This document shows positions 26,331-35,776 of a stretch of DNA of 64,000 nt, piece after piece (position 1 is the stretch's first letter; each line of letters opens with the position of its first letter). The translations under genes were made by a program, and so were the position numbers. The notes under the pieces are model-generated. The model was not told the origin of the DNA, did no database searches, and worked only from the letters and a program-made list of their open reading frames with translations. Origin of the DNA: Pseudomonadota bacterium (lineage in GTDB: Bacteria; Desulfobacterota; Syntrophobacteria; Syntrophobacterales; Syntrophobacteraceae); assembly GCA_023416335.1 (NCBI GenBank), contig JAEZHY010000172.1:13736-77735 (forward strand), read 5' to 3'.

Positions 26331-27551
26331 TTAAATCGGAGAAGAGATGCTTTCTCCATTCCCGGTAAGGCGTTTAACAGCCTTCGGGACGGCAAGATCG
26401 ATCCCTTCTTCCGTAAAGAAGTTACCATTTATGAGAGTCTTGTGAATAAGGACCTTTCTGAAAGCCCTGTATAAATTGTCATCCGGCGGCACGGGATCGT
26501 TCCAGAAGCTGTCCAGATCGCCATGTATCAATCCCGGGATTCTGTACACCGCCTTTCCCATTGCGATGGTTGGCCGGTTGTGGTCAAGGGAGGCCATGGC
26601 TGCGGTGGAATTCACCGTGACCATGCCTTGGGACGCAACTATATAATCGTCCAGGTTCCCGCCGGTGGTGAAATGAATCCTGTCTTCGATGCCCAATCCT
26701 TGCGCCAGCTGGCGGGTAAATCTCTCCAGCTCCAGTGGGAAAAGCTCTTCCGGGTGGCACTTGACCAGAAGGTCCCCTTCCGCCGGCAGATTGCGTGAAA
26801 ACGAGGTCAAAACAAACGCGATAGCCGTTTTCATATCGCCAAAAGGCGAGTGAAACCTGATCTGGTAATCAGACCCGAGCTGAAGGCAGAACAGGAAGAA
26901 TTTTTTTCCCGAAGAGAGGAATTCCTTTTGAAAATGCCGGTCGTGCAAGAGCTGGCGTCTTCTTTGGAGTATTTTGAGAGTCCAGCATCTGACGGCCGTC
27001 CGCTCTCCATAAGGCCGGTGATTTCTGAAACGGCAGAAGAACGGCTGGGCGGCAAATTTGGCGAGATTATAAGCAACGGAATGCCGGATCAGCGAATCCA
27101 TGGAATATCGCGCCGGTTTAACCGGTGCATCGGCCGGCAATCTTCGGGCGAGATCGGTGTACCATTCCGGCTGACTCGGCAAAAGGGAGTTGCCGTTCAC
27201 GCCGTAGTCTTCCAGTGTTATGAAATCCGGTCGAATGTACCCCATCTCGAAAACATGGCATCTCACCCCCGCCGTCCGAGCCAGTTTGGTGGCGGCTCTT
27301 AACTGCGGCCTGCAGTCCCCGTAAGTAACCAGATCGGTGGCTTCGTTATTTTGTATCAGCTCCAAAAGGTAATTGGGCCACTCTTTCGCCTTGTTTCTCA
27401 GCACAACCGTCTCCGGACCCGGCCAATCAAAAACATCCCCCCCATTAAAATTTATACGCACAACCCTATGGCCTTCACTGATAAGGCGACGCCCTAAAAT
27501 CCTGAAGAAAGGGCCAACGTGCCCCTGTAAGAATATGAAAGACCGCAGCAT
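26331..27551 (-). CDS. kpsS: KpsS/LipB-like capsule Kdo-transferase
   Basis: A 406-residue protein of the Capsule_synth (KpsS/LipB) family. 'FLQGHVGPFFRILGRRLISEGHRVVRINFNGGD' at the N-terminus is diagnostic. 'LVKCHPEELFP' (near residue 280) and 'VVTVNSTAAMASL'-type text near 325 match the donor-binding region. In group 2 capsules KpsS adds the first beta-Kdo to the lipid terminus, in the cytoplasm. It is 7 bases behind the KpsC-like gene and ends the minus-strand locus. Confidence 0.88.
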   Translation of the reverse strand: MLRSFIFLQGHVGPFFRILGRRLISEGHRVVRINFNGGDVFDWPGPETVVLRNKAKEWPNYLLELIQNNEATDLVTYGDCRPQLRAATKLARTAGVRCHVFEMGYIRPDFITLEDYGVNGNSLLPSQPEWYTDLARRLPADAPVKPARYSMDSLIRHSVAYNLAKFAAQPFFCRFRNHRPYGERTAVRCWTLKILQRRRQLLHDRHFQKEFLSSGKKFFLFCLQLGSDYQIRFHSPFGDMKTAIAFVLTSFSRNLPAEGDLLVKCHPEELFPLELERFTRQLAQGLGIEDRIHFTTGGNLDDYIVASQGMVTVNSTAAMASLDHNRPTIAMGKAVYRIPGLIHGDLDSFWNDPVPPDDNLYRAFRKVLIHKTLINGNFFTEEGIDLAVPKAVKRLTGNGESISSPI

Positions 27552-27558
27552 TACCCTT

Positions 27559-28665
27559 TCAACTCCTCCTCTTTACGTACGGGTTAAGAAACATCCGGAC
27601 CAGCCGCCGGATTGGTCCCTGCGGACCTGAATCTGTGTTGGGGTTCGATCGCACGGACAAACGGGAAAGGATTCTTTCAGGCCCGCAGAACCGTTGCGTC
27701 TCCCAATCATAATAGGTCGGGTAAAGGATGAGAGCGGCTGCAACAAGCTCATCCAGGGTGAGCTTTCTCCTCCTTCGCGGAAACGGAAGCCGATCGGTTG
27801 TCAGCCCCCACCCGGCATAAAACGGGCCGCCGTACGTATGCACCTGCTTTCCCCTCAGCAGGGCTTCGAAACCGGTAAGCGAGCTTATCGTATGCACCTC
27901 GTCAACGATACCCGCCAATGATGCGGCTGAAACATTACCCACTATCATGTCGCAGAATTGCGAAGCTATCGGGTCGGGAATTCCGCCGGGACGATTTCCG
28001 GCTAAAACATCCGGATGCGGTTTGTATAATATGAAAGCATCCGGTCTAGCCTGCCGAACCGCCTGCAGCAGTTTCAGATTGGTATCGATATCGCCGGAAC
28101 ACCGGAGGATCGATGCATCATTTTCCACCTGGCCGGGCACAAAGATGCAGGCTTTATCCTTCGGGAGCTTCAAATTCCGTACAATTTTACTTCCGGTGTT
28201 GTATTTCGAAATGCCTTTGCCGATTATCTCACGCCTGAGGCGGGCGGCACGGTCGAGCACTTCACCGTCGAATCCGCCCTTCTCCAGTGCGCACTCAAGC
28301 TCGCTCGGCCTCGTTGAATCGTAGTAAATACCTTTTTTGTCCAACACCAGCGAGTAGGGGACATGAAAATTCGACCCCAAACCTACCGAGCGCAGAAACC
28401 CGTCCTCCATGTGGATTACATCGACACCTTCGGAGTTTGCCAGGGCGGTGAGGCCCTCTTTTTCAGAAGATGCCCAGGTGATGATTTGGCAACGGTTGGA
28501 TTTGGCATAACTCACGGCCCGCGCAGGATCATCTATGTACACGATCTTTTCGGAAACCGAGAAAAAAAAAGGTTTCACGTGCGGTCTTTTCCAGACCGGA
28601 AATCCTACGCACACAGCCGTCCCACAGGCACTAATTCCAAATTGCTCTCCCGAGTAACTTCCCAC
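27559..28665 (-). CDS. kpsC: KpsC-like Kdo-transferase, single module
   Basis: A 368-residue homologue of one module of KpsC. 'MEDGFLRSVGLGSNFHVPYSLVLD', 'GIYYDSTRPSELE', 'VPGQVENDASI', 'YKPHPDVLAGNRPG' and 'HTYGGPFYAGWGLT' are KpsC hallmarks. Normal KpsC is about 670 residues with two such modules that extend the poly-Kdo linker; here only one is present. The GTG start at 28665 follows AGAGAGAAGC. The coding strand has a run of nine T (28562-28570) within the first 40 codons, a possible slippage site. Confidence 0.85.
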   Translation of the reverse strand: MGSYSGEQFGISACGTAVCVGFPVWKRPHVKPFFFSVSEKIVYIDDPARAVSYAKSNRCQIITWASSEKEGLTALANSEGVDVIHMEDGFLRSVGLGSNFHVPYSLVLDKKGIYYDSTRPSELECALEKGGFDGEVLDRAARLRREIIGKGISKYNTGSKIVRNLKLPKDKACIFVPGQVENDASILRCSGDIDTNLKLLQAVRQARPDAFILYKPHPDVLAGNRPGGIPDPIASQFCDMIVGNVSAASLAGIVDEVHTISSLTGFEALLRGKQVHTYGGPFYAGWGLTTDRLPFPRRRRKLTLDELVAAALILYPTYYDWETQRFCGPERILSRLSVRSNPNTDSGPQGPIRRLVRMFLNPYVKRRS

Positions 28666-28718
28666 GCTTCTCTCTATCTGTGCTCAGGCTGCTTTGCCGA
28701 CGCTTTCTGAAAATTCTA

Positions 28719-28746
28719 TTGACATCGGTTGGTTCACTCTTAGTTT
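28719..28746 (+). promoter_or_regulatory. Candidate sigma-70 promoter of the secreted-protein gene
   Basis: TTGACA at 28719-28724 is followed after 16 bases by TAGTTT. It lies 65 bases before the ATG at 28811 in an AT-rich gap. The -10 match is weak. Confidence 0.35.
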
Positions 28747-28810
28747 AACGACATAAATCACAGGAAATTTCACCTATCCATTTCAATTCATACTACCTCA
28801 AAGAATCGTT

Positions 28811-30244
28811 ATGAAACTATATGAGTCCCATATAAGGGGTACATTTGTACTCTTAGTGGTAGTATATATAGTGGCAATGCTCTTTGAGATCCAATCTCCT
28901 CAAGCAGCCAATTTGCCACAAACGCTGGTGGACAATAAACATCGATTCCAGTCTTTGATGGACGATAATTCTTTTGTTGACGTCGATAATGCCTCACATA
29001 TGCCTGACGATGTTGTTCATAAGCTGGTTCTTGCGGCAGACCGGTCGACTCAAACGGGATGCCCTTTCAATGAAGCCCAAAAGGGATTCTTCAAGACAGG
29101 CGATCGAATTTTTGTAAGTGATTATTATTTAGCCTGGTTCGACTATACCTTGAATGACGGAGTGGAGCCCCCGGCGACCTGGCCCGCCGAAGGCTCGCCT
29201 CGCGCGCAGTTTTGGTCGCGTTCCGGGACGCTTGCGGGATTGTGGTCGCTGAATCCGTCCACTCAGACCTTCCGCTATTTCTATAGCCCGAATAAACCGG
29301 TTACCGATTTACAAAACCACTTATGTTGGAATTGGCCAAGAAACGAGTTGATACCGGGGTCGAATTCCCCCGCCGGACAACTTTACTGGTGGGATAAATA
29401 TGCCCCACCTCTTGAGCACACGATCGTAATACCTGCCTCGCCTGACGGTTCGAAATTCGATCTATTCGGGACCGTTTACGCTCAAACCGATCCAAAGATG
29501 AGCAAGTTCTCCATCCTGGTAGACGGCCTGCAGGATAGTCAGGGTGTCCATTATAAGACAAAAGGAAATATGACAAGCTGGACCCTGGATCACTCAATTT
29601 ATTCAGATATCAAAACGGGCAAAAAGGGCCGAATTTTGTATACACTGGAGTTCATTTGTAAGCCAAAATGCATAAATGTGAAGTGGAAATTTTCACCTCA
29701 AACTGATATCGATGTCGAAAATCTATACATAAATTTGTGGCTGGCATATGCCGGGCAGAAAGATCGTGCCTGTAATCCAGCCGGATATTTCCCCTTGCCT
29801 GCGAAGGTGTACGGCCTGACTGAACCCTATCATTCATATAATTATGTAGAGACTTCTTCCCCGAAGTCCAGATACACTTTCCCCTGGAATTCGTTAACTC
29901 CCTGCTCCGGATGGAACTGCGACATAGGCATCGGAGGCAACTCCCCATTCGTGAGCCCAAAGTTGATTCAATGGGGTCAGTTTATTCGAACCGGTTTCGA
30001 CCCCGATATGAACCCGGGATATCCCAGATGGCAATTGACCTTTTTGAATGTTCCCAATACCGGGTTGGGTACTCAATCGCGTCCGATAAATTTCCCTTTT
30101 GACCGGATGATATTGAATTATGAAAACAGCGATCAGCAACAGGGACTAATCCTGTGCAGATACGCAAGTAATCCTGATGACTGGTTTACTCTACGTGCGT
30201 CCCAATGGTATCAGGCGCATTACTCGCTTTCGACATCCTTTTGA
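28811..30244 (+). CDS. Secreted protein of unknown function within the capsule locus
   Basis: I do not recognise this 477-residue protein. Residues 1-33 form a signal peptide or anchor ('GTFVLLVVVYIVAMLF', then 'SPQAAN'). The mature part is Trp/Tyr/Asn-rich, with several cysteines that could pair (for example 'CKPKC', 'CSGWNC'), and looks like a beta-rich extracytoplasmic domain. Base composition is visibly more AT-rich than its neighbours. It is the only plus-strand gene in the capsule locus, between kpsC and cysC. Transfer as a separate unit is plausible. A role in capsule modification or attachment is a guess from position. Confidence 0.6.
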   Translation: MKLYESHIRGTFVLLVVVYIVAMLFEIQSPQAANLPQTLVDNKHRFQSLMDDNSFVDVDNASHMPDDVVHKLVLAADRSTQTGCPFNEAQKGFFKTGDRIFVSDYYLAWFDYTLNDGVEPPATWPAEGSPRAQFWSRSGTLAGLWSLNPSTQTFRYFYSPNKPVTDLQNHLCWNWPRNELIPGSNSPAGQLYWWDKYAPPLEHTIVIPASPDGSKFDLFGTVYAQTDPKMSKFSILVDGLQDSQGVHYKTKGNMTSWTLDHSIYSDIKTGKKGRILYTLEFICKPKCINVKWKFSPQTDIDVENLYINLWLAYAGQKDRACNPAGYFPLPAKVYGLTEPYHSYNYVETSSPKSRYTFPWNSLTPCSGWNCDIGIGGNSPFVSPKLIQWGQFIRTGFDPDMNPGYPRWQLTFLNVPNTGLGTQSRPINFPFDRMILNYENSDQQQGLILCRYASNPDDWFTLRASQWYQAHYSLSTSF

Positions 30245-30268
30245 TAACAAGTCTGCCCTGATGCTCAC

Positions 30269-30943
30269 TCATGCAAACGCAACTCTGTGCAGTTCCTGAA
30301 TTTGAGTCGGAACCACCCGTGCGGACCCCCTGAAAAGATGGTTTCTCATAAGATGTTCAATGATCCCCTCGACAATCTCTTCCGTGGTTTCCACTGCAGT
30401 CCTGACGACCAGTTCCGGGTCCGGCGGTGGCTCGTAAGGATCGTCCACTCCGGTAAAGGAGCGTATTTCACCTCTTCTCGCCTTTGCGTACTGCCCCTTG
30501 GGATCTCTGGCTTCACAAATCCCAATCGGTGTGTCGACAAATATCTCGGAAAAAAAGAGGTCTGATTCCTGGTGGAGCCGGCGGACAAATTCCCTTTCTT
30601 CGATATAGGGAGAAATGAAACTGGTAATCACTATCATTCCCGCGTCCGCGAAAAGGCGGGCTACCTCTGCGACCCGGCGTATGTTTTCCTTGCGGTCTTT
30701 CGCCGAAAAAGCCAAGTCTTTGTTCAAACCGTGTCGGACATTGTCTCCGTCTAGAACGTAAGCTGCATAGCCCAGTTTAACCAGGGAATATTCCAGGGCA
30801 AACGCCGTGGTGCTTTTCCCCGAAGCAGGCAGCCCGGTCAGCCAGATCGTTCCTCCCGGCCGGCCAAGACAGGCTTCCCGATCACTTCGTGATGTCCGAC
30901 TGCCGTGCCAAACCACATTTGTGGCCCTCATTTCAACGTCCAT
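30269..30943 (-). CDS. cysC: Adenylylsulfate (APS) kinase
   Basis: A 224-residue APS kinase making PAPS from APS and ATP in the cytosol. 'ATNVVWH' and 'IWLTGLPASGKSTTAFALE' (P-loop) open the domain. 'VLDGDNVRHGLNKDLAFSAKDRKENIRRVAEVARLFADAGMIVITSFISPY' includes the APS-binding region. 'GVDDPYEPPPDPEL' completes it. Starts at 30943, 30958 and 31000 are all in frame; I choose 30943 because AAAGAGA precedes it. It lies 28 bases after a sulfotransferase gene in the same direction, so it very likely supplies PAPS for capsule sulfation rather than assimilation. Confidence 0.93.
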   Translation of the reverse strand: MDVEMRATNVVWHGSRTSRSDREACLGRPGGTIWLTGLPASGKSTTAFALEYSLVKLGYAAYVLDGDNVRHGLNKDLAFSAKDRKENIRRVAEVARLFADAGMIVITSFISPYIEEREFVRRLHQESDLFFSEIFVDTPIGICEARDPKGQYAKARRGEIRSFTGVDDPYEPPPDPELVVRTAVETTEEIVEGIIEHLMRNHLFRGSARVVPTQIQELHRVAFA

Positions 30944-30971
30944 GTGATCTCTTTTCATAGCTGACGGTTTC

Positions 30972-32276
30972 TTAAGTAGTTGCTTGCCGCGGGGTTCCAT
31001 GCAGTCCCGCTCGAACCTGCCGGCGGAGCGAAAGATCGGACTCCGTCAGGCGCCTTCCGTACAGTCTCTTTCCTTCCTGGTAAACAAGGTTGTCCAATTG
31101 GACCAGCCCGTCCAGAGCGGCATCGAGTCGCTCCGTAACGGGTTGTTTTTCCAATGTCTTTTTGAAATGGGGCTCTTTCAAAAGCAGCTCCAGCTTGTTA
31201 TCCGTTCTGATTTCATTTGGAATCGGGAGTTTAAGTATTTGAAACAGCAGATTGACCGAACGCTCGAAATCCTCCTGCATCCCGATAAAGAAGAACTCGC
31301 CCAGTCTTTTGGCAATCTCCGGCCGGAACATGGTTTCGACGAGGTCCGCTCTTGCGCCCGGATCGTCTTCAGCGGTCCAGATGGACTGCCACTCCCGCCA
31401 TTTTCGCTGTCCCATGACTGCCCAGCACATGTTGTTCCAAAAGTGGTGACTGCTCCGGATGTCCGGATTTTCAAAAAACTCTTCCGCAGACAGGCAGTTT
31501 GCAAGTTCCGTCTTTACTGAATACAGGCGATTGGTGGGCTCATATGCGCGATAAAAGTAGTATTGCGACAGCAGCCTGCTCTTTGGCTCCCGCACAAAGG
31601 TGAATATCCCGATGTTGCTTCTCGGGATATATCTTATCGAGTCATAACTGAAATGACCTGCAAACAGATTATATCTGGAAAGATTGGACGGAGAGTACCT
31701 GTGCAGACGGTCCTCATTCTCCCGATAATATTCGGCTTCGGGAAAATGATCGTGAAGATGACGTTGTATCGACGTGCCAGCCGTCTTGCGGATGTGAATG
31801 AATACCATGCAGGGCTTGTCGTAGTTTTCGTCGGGGTCGGGATGGTCATGGGCGTCCGAATAGCGGGCTGCAAACTCACTGGAGTTTAGGACATCCTCAA
31901 TAATGCGCGCTACATCCTGCGGCTCTCTGAGACCTTCAGAGTATGCGGTCAGCCCTTCTTCATCCGGCTCCCTTTTGAGCAGGCCGATATAAATTTGCTT
32001 TACAAGCTCCCTTGACAGAAATGGGAATTCGTCTGAATGCAGAGCCTTCAAAACCGCGCCCTCATCAATTCCGTTACCGACAGAGGGCGCTGGCAAAACC
32101 ACAGTTTTACAAATCTCAGCCAGCCTCGAACCGAACTCCGGTGATTGCATGAAGGTCCTCCTCAGGGCCATCGTGTCCTCGGAATTCATATGGTTCCCGA
32201 TTACTTCCTCGGATTCAGGGGGCCGCCCCAGGAACAACTGATAGGCCCAAACGACTTCATCTCTTGTGACAGGCAT
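30972..32276 (-). CDS. Sulfotransferase with N-terminal DUF4214-type modules
   Basis: A 434-residue cytosolic protein. Residues 1-57 ('MPVTRDEVVWAYQLFLGRPP..') and 88-140 ('LVKQIYIGLLKREPDEEGL..SSEF') are DUF4214-type units. Residues 155-420 are a Sulfotransfer_2-like domain. 'FIHIRKTAGTSIQ' (159-171) is the 5'-phosphosulfate loop and 'FVREPKSRLLSQY' (227-239) the 3'-phosphate motif. The donor would be PAPS from the adjacent cysC. The acceptor is probably the capsular glycan made by the surrounding locus. A second, longer protein of the same design is at 40472-42451, and a methyltransferase at 39468-40427 shares the first module. Confidence 0.87.
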   Translation of the reverse strand: MPVTRDEVVWAYQLFLGRPPESEEVIGNHMNSEDTMALRRTFMQSPEFGSRLAEICKTVVLPAPSVGNGIDEGAVLKALHSDEFPFLSRELVKQIYIGLLKREPDEEGLTAYSEGLREPQDVARIIEDVLNSSEFAARYSDAHDHPDPDENYDKPCMVFIHIRKTAGTSIQRHLHDHFPEAEYYRENEDRLHRYSPSNLSRYNLFAGHFSYDSIRYIPRSNIGIFTFVREPKSRLLSQYYFYRAYEPTNRLYSVKTELANCLSAEEFFENPDIRSSHHFWNNMCWAVMGQRKWREWQSIWTAEDDPGARADLVETMFRPEIAKRLGEFFFIGMQEDFERSVNLLFQILKLPIPNEIRTDNKLELLLKEPHFKKTLEKQPVTERLDAALDGLVQLDNLVYQEGKRLYGRRLTESDLSLRRQVRAGLHGTPRQATT

Positions 32277-32320
32277 GGATCTCTAATTCCTCAAATCTTT
32301 AAACCCTCACGGATCGGGTT

Positions 32321-33469
32321 TCAGTTGCGTATTTGCTCCAGGAACTTGTCGACCAACTCGAAATGGCCCTTCCATGTTGGAGGAGTAAACCCGGCAAGAC
32401 GTTGCAGTTGAGCGGCCCTGCGGGAGCTGTCGGGCAGGCAATAATCTTCGATGCACGACATCCAGCCCGTGCCGTCCAAAGGATCAAAGTAATCCGGTAT
32501 ATTTCCAGCCACTTCGTGGAAAGCAGGCAGGTCGCCGGCAATGACAGGCACTCCGAGTGAAAGCGCCTCGATCAGCGGCAGGCCGTATCCCTCATCAAAT
32601 GATGGAAAAATCAATGCCCTGGCGCCGCTCAGGTAGCAGGCCAACTCATCATCGGAGCAATGGGGCAGTTCGATTACCATGCCGCGAAGCTGCGTGCACC
32701 GCTCCAGGAGGTCCAACACGTTTTCACACTCCCACCCGCGCTGACCTATCACTACGAGCTTCGGAGCAGCGCTGCCGTAGCGTTCGACGATGCGCCTCCA
32801 TACCTGCAGCGCCATCCAGTGGTTCTTTCGCGGCTCGATCGTGCCGAGCATTACGAAATAAGGTCCCGTCAGCTCGCAGGAATGCCCGTTTGGCCGCAGC
32901 GATTCCAATCCAAGCGGCGCGGCTATTGCGGGCGGCATTGTCCACCCCGATTCGCAGGCAAACTTCGAAAGCGCCTCCATGGTGGTTTTCGAATTAGTCA
33001 CAACTCCCGCAGCGGTGGTCAGGACCGTGCGCAGCCTGGCGGCATGGCGCAGGGATTCGCCGCATCGGCAAAACTCCGGATGCGTCATGGGGGTCAAATC
33101 GTGCACCATGAATACAGGCCTTACACGCTTTCGGACGAGCCATTCAGCATATGCGGCAGAGTCCAGGCCGCTGTGGCCGACGTTGAACAGAATCCGGCCG
33201 GAATAACGGTCCTCCGACAGGGACAGGGGGGGAGACGAGGCCATGATGCGACTCGCCTTGCGAAAGAAATCGCCCCTGGGCTCCAGCAGCAATTGGAACA
33301 TGCGTTGCGAGGCGTCTCTCCCGAAAACTCCTCCAAATCCCCCTTTGAAAACAACGACCCGTGAACATGCGCGGTACTTCCGTATGTATGAAAGGCAAAC
33401 CCTGTCTACGCCGGTGGGCAAACGTCCCTTCATGAACCGGAAGAGGAGACGCGTCACATCGATGAGCAT
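32321..33469 (-). CDS. Family 4 glycosyltransferase
   Basis: A 382-residue GT-B enzyme. The N-terminus 'MLIDVTRLLFR' and 'PTGVDRVCLSYI' match the GT4 subgroup often found in capsule loci. 'HDLTPMTHPEF' and 'VMLGTIEPRKNHWM' lie at the domain junction. 'FPSFDEGYGLPLIEALSLGVPVIAGDLPAFHEVAG' is the nucleotide-sugar site with the E-x7-E pair. The ATG at 33469 follows GGAAGGGCGAG; longer starts to 33517 are possible. Sugar specificity is unknown. Confidence 0.88.
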   Translation of the reverse strand: MLIDVTRLLFRFMKGRLPTGVDRVCLSYIRKYRACSRVVVFKGGFGGVFGRDASQRMFQLLLEPRGDFFRKASRIMASSPPLSLSEDRYSGRILFNVGHSGLDSAAYAEWLVRKRVRPVFMVHDLTPMTHPEFCRCGESLRHAARLRTVLTTAAGVVTNSKTTMEALSKFACESGWTMPPAIAAPLGLESLRPNGHSCELTGPYFVMLGTIEPRKNHWMALQVWRRIVERYGSAAPKLVVIGQRGWECENVLDLLERCTQLRGMVIELPHCSDDELACYLSGARALIFPSFDEGYGLPLIEALSLGVPVIAGDLPAFHEVAGNIPDYFDPLDGTGWMSCIEDYCLPDSSRRAAQLQRLAGFTPPTWKGHFELVDKFLEQIRN

Positions 33470-33710
33470 CTCGCCCTTCCGCATCGACCCAAGCCGAAAT
33501 GACATTAGAATCTCCACCGCCGGCGCATACGTTTTCCCTTCCGGGTGTTACCCGGACTGTTTTCAACAGGCATGCTCAAGGATTCGGGACAGGTTTGAAC
33601 GAACCGATGAAGATCGGTTAGGCGGGTTTAGAGTTTCCAGCACCGCTGATGATCTGCTATGGCCCGGTTTGTATGTAAAATTACCCGGGCCGGGAAACTT
33701 GCGCGGACCA

Positions 33711-34877
33711 TCATCTTGACCACTGGACAGACATTATGGACGCCGGATAAGCGATCGACATAATGAGATTTGCAAACTTCTGGAACTCAGCCACGGTCGC
33801 ATTGGATATATATATTATGTCCTTGTCTTTCATGGGGAAGTTCTCTGCCGCGAAAAAGGTGGCCGGATCTTTCAGATTGACGCTATAGATCACAGGGACT
33901 CTGCCGTCCGGAGTGGTCCGGACCGGCTTGGTCGGCCAGTCCATAAAGTCCGCCGGTTCAAAGCGAAAGATGAAGACCCCCTGAGGATTTGCGCGGGCGT
34001 CCTGCACCCCGCCGGCCCTGGCCAATGCCTCGACCAGGGAGATGCCCTGGGCCTCGAAAGTGATCTCCTCGTTCTTGCCCGTGGCGCCGAGTGAGGTAAA
34101 ACTGAGCGGCTGGAAGAGAGCGGTAATCACGTCCCCGGGCTGCAGAAGGATGTTCTGGCCGGGGTCGCGGATTACGGAATCGAGCGGCATCGAATTCACG
34201 TTGCTGCCGCGGGTGATCTGGATCATGGTCTTGCCTACCGGCGGTTTGACCCCACCCGCTGTAGCCAGCGCATCGAGCAGCCGCTCCCCGCTTGGGGTGA
34301 GCGGAATTCGCGCACTGTGGCCCACCTCTCCGACAACGGTCACATTGGCCGAGGCATTGGCTGTCAGGCGAACGAGCACCTGGGGCTGGTGTGCCATGCC
34401 GGCCAGCCGCTTTTTGATTTCGTTCTCGATCCGGCGCAGGGTACGCCCCTTTGCCTGGATTTGCCCTGCAAAAGGCACCGTGATCGAGCCTTCCTTGTCC
34501 ACCATCTGGTCGGGGATGGATGTTGTTTGCGAAGATAGAAGGCCTGTGCCGGTACTTGACCCGAAAAGTGTGGCAGGCGGTGCTTCCCATATTGAAATCG
34601 AGAGGACGTCGCCCGTACCGACAAGGTATTCTGCGGGGCCTCCGGTTTCAAAAACCTCAGAGAAAAGGGCCTGTTTCTTTTTTGCGAGCTGTTTTGCGGC
34701 AATCTCTCCGGTCAGATCGACCAGTTGGATGCCTTCCGGCGGGGCCTGACTTCGGACTTCTCTAACATAGGGGCCGGAGGAAGGCAGCGTGGAACACCCG
34801 GTGAGCCCGCCTGCGGCGAGCAGGCTAAAAGCTGCGCAAAACACGAACGGCAATTTCTGAAGACTTTTTCCCGACAT
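33711..34877 (-). CDS. Outer-membrane polysaccharide export lipoprotein (Wza/KpsD-type)
   Basis: A 388-residue lipoprotein. The signal peptide ends in the lipobox 'GGLTGC|S'. A Poly_export domain follows ('YLVGTGDVLSISIWEAPPATLFG'). SLBB-type repeats come next ('ITVPFAGQIQAKGRTLRRIENEI', 'VTVVGEVGHSARIPL', 'SLVEALARAGGVQDARANP'). It forms the outer-membrane channel for the polymer handed over by KpsMTE. I use the ATG at 34877 (AGAGAAAG upstream), which gives a standard lipoprotein signal. An ATG at 34934 overlaps the hydrolase stop (TGATG) and would add 19 residues. Confidence 0.88.
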   Translation of the reverse strand: MSGKSLQKLPFVFCAAFSLLAAGGLTGCSTLPSSGPYVREVRSQAPPEGIQLVDLTGEIAAKQLAKKKQALFSEVFETGGPAEYLVGTGDVLSISIWEAPPATLFGSSTGTGLLSSQTTSIPDQMVDKEGSITVPFAGQIQAKGRTLRRIENEIKKRLAGMAHQPQVLVRLTANASANVTVVGEVGHSARIPLTPSGERLLDALATAGGVKPPVGKTMIQITRGSNVNSMPLDSVIRDPGQNILLQPGDVITALFQPLSFTSLGATGKNEEITFEAQGISLVEALARAGGVQDARANPQGVFIFRFEPADFMDWPTKPVRTTPDGRVPVIYSVNLKDPATFFAAENFPMKDKDIIYISNATVAEFQKFANLIMSIAYPASIMSVQWSR

Positions 34878-34933
34878 ATAATCTTTCTCTGATGAGTTGG
34901 GCAATGCCCGCCTTTGGATGAGGCGCTCAGACA

Positions 34934-35776
34934 TCAGTTACCGCGACGCGGAGCGCTCTTTATGAAAGAGACGGCCTGCATGTTGATTGAATTCCTTTCC
35001 TGAGGACTCAAACCCTTCCACGAGTGGTCGCCCTGATACATGACCATGTTCGCCGACACATTCTTGCTTTTCAACGCTTCATAGAGTGCTTGCGACTGTT
35101 CCGGCAATACAAGCTTATCCCACTCACCCTGGATGATCAGGACCGGCGGCATATCCGAATGCACCGAATACACCGGAGAGAGGGCCCGCGCCGCGGCGGC
35201 GTCCTGAGGATCGCCGATCAGGGCGGTCAGCGAGCGCTGATAGCGCTTGTCTCTCTGGGCTTTGAAAAGGTCCACGGGACCGAAGCCGTCAATGACGGAG
35301 ACAACGCGTTTGTCCTTTATTGCCATCCAAACGGCTATGTGGCCCCCGGCCGATAGCCCGTATACGCTTATGCGCCCCGGGTCCAGGCCCAGTTCGCCGG
35401 AATGATCGACCATCCACTGGAAGGCTGCTTCCGCGTCATCCAACTGCGCCGGCCACCGGGTCGAAGGATCGGCGATATTTGCCAGCCTGTAGTTTATCGA
35501 AACGGCAACGATGCCGTTTCGCGCGAAAAACCCGCAGAGATTGCCCATGGGGGCCTTATCTCCCCCGGTCCATCCCCCACCATGGATCATCAGGACACCG
35601 GGTCTTGCCTTCAGTCCGTCAGAGGGAAGACATGCGGATAATGTTTGAGAAGGTGAAGTGCCGTAGGATAACTCCAGAACCTGCCCGGCATAACATGGGA
35701 CCAGCAGCAGCCACAGTATGATAGCCCCTGCTGCCAGGCTTCCAATAGTTCTTATGGGTCGTCGTATGCCTCTCAT
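34934..35776 (-). CDS. Exported alpha/beta-hydrolase (esterase-like)
   Basis: A 280-residue hydrolase with an N-terminal hydrophobic signal ('GAIILWLLLVPCYAG'). 'VLMIHGGGWTGGDK' is the oxyanion motif, 'VYGLSAGGHIAVW' the nucleophile elbow, 'IIQGEWDKLVLPEQ' the acid and 'GDHSWKG' the His. It resembles carboxylesterases and acetyl-xylan-type esterases of the BD-FAE group. Located between WcbI-GSCFA and the exporter gene, it may remove O-acyl groups from the polysaccharide in the periplasm; that substrate is an inference. Confidence 0.82.
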   Translation of the reverse strand: MRGIRRPIRTIGSLAAGAIILWLLLVPCYAGQVLELSYGTSPSQTLSACLPSDGLKARPGVLMIHGGGWTGGDKAPMGNLCGFFARNGIVAVSINYRLANIADPSTRWPAQLDDAEAAFQWMVDHSGELGLDPGRISVYGLSAGGHIAVWMAIKDKRVVSVIDGFGPVDLFKAQRDKRYQRSLTALIGDPQDAAAARALSPVYSVHSDMPPVLIIQGEWDKLVLPEQSQALYEALKSKNVSANMVMYQGDHSWKGLSPQERNSINMQAVSFIKSAPRRGN

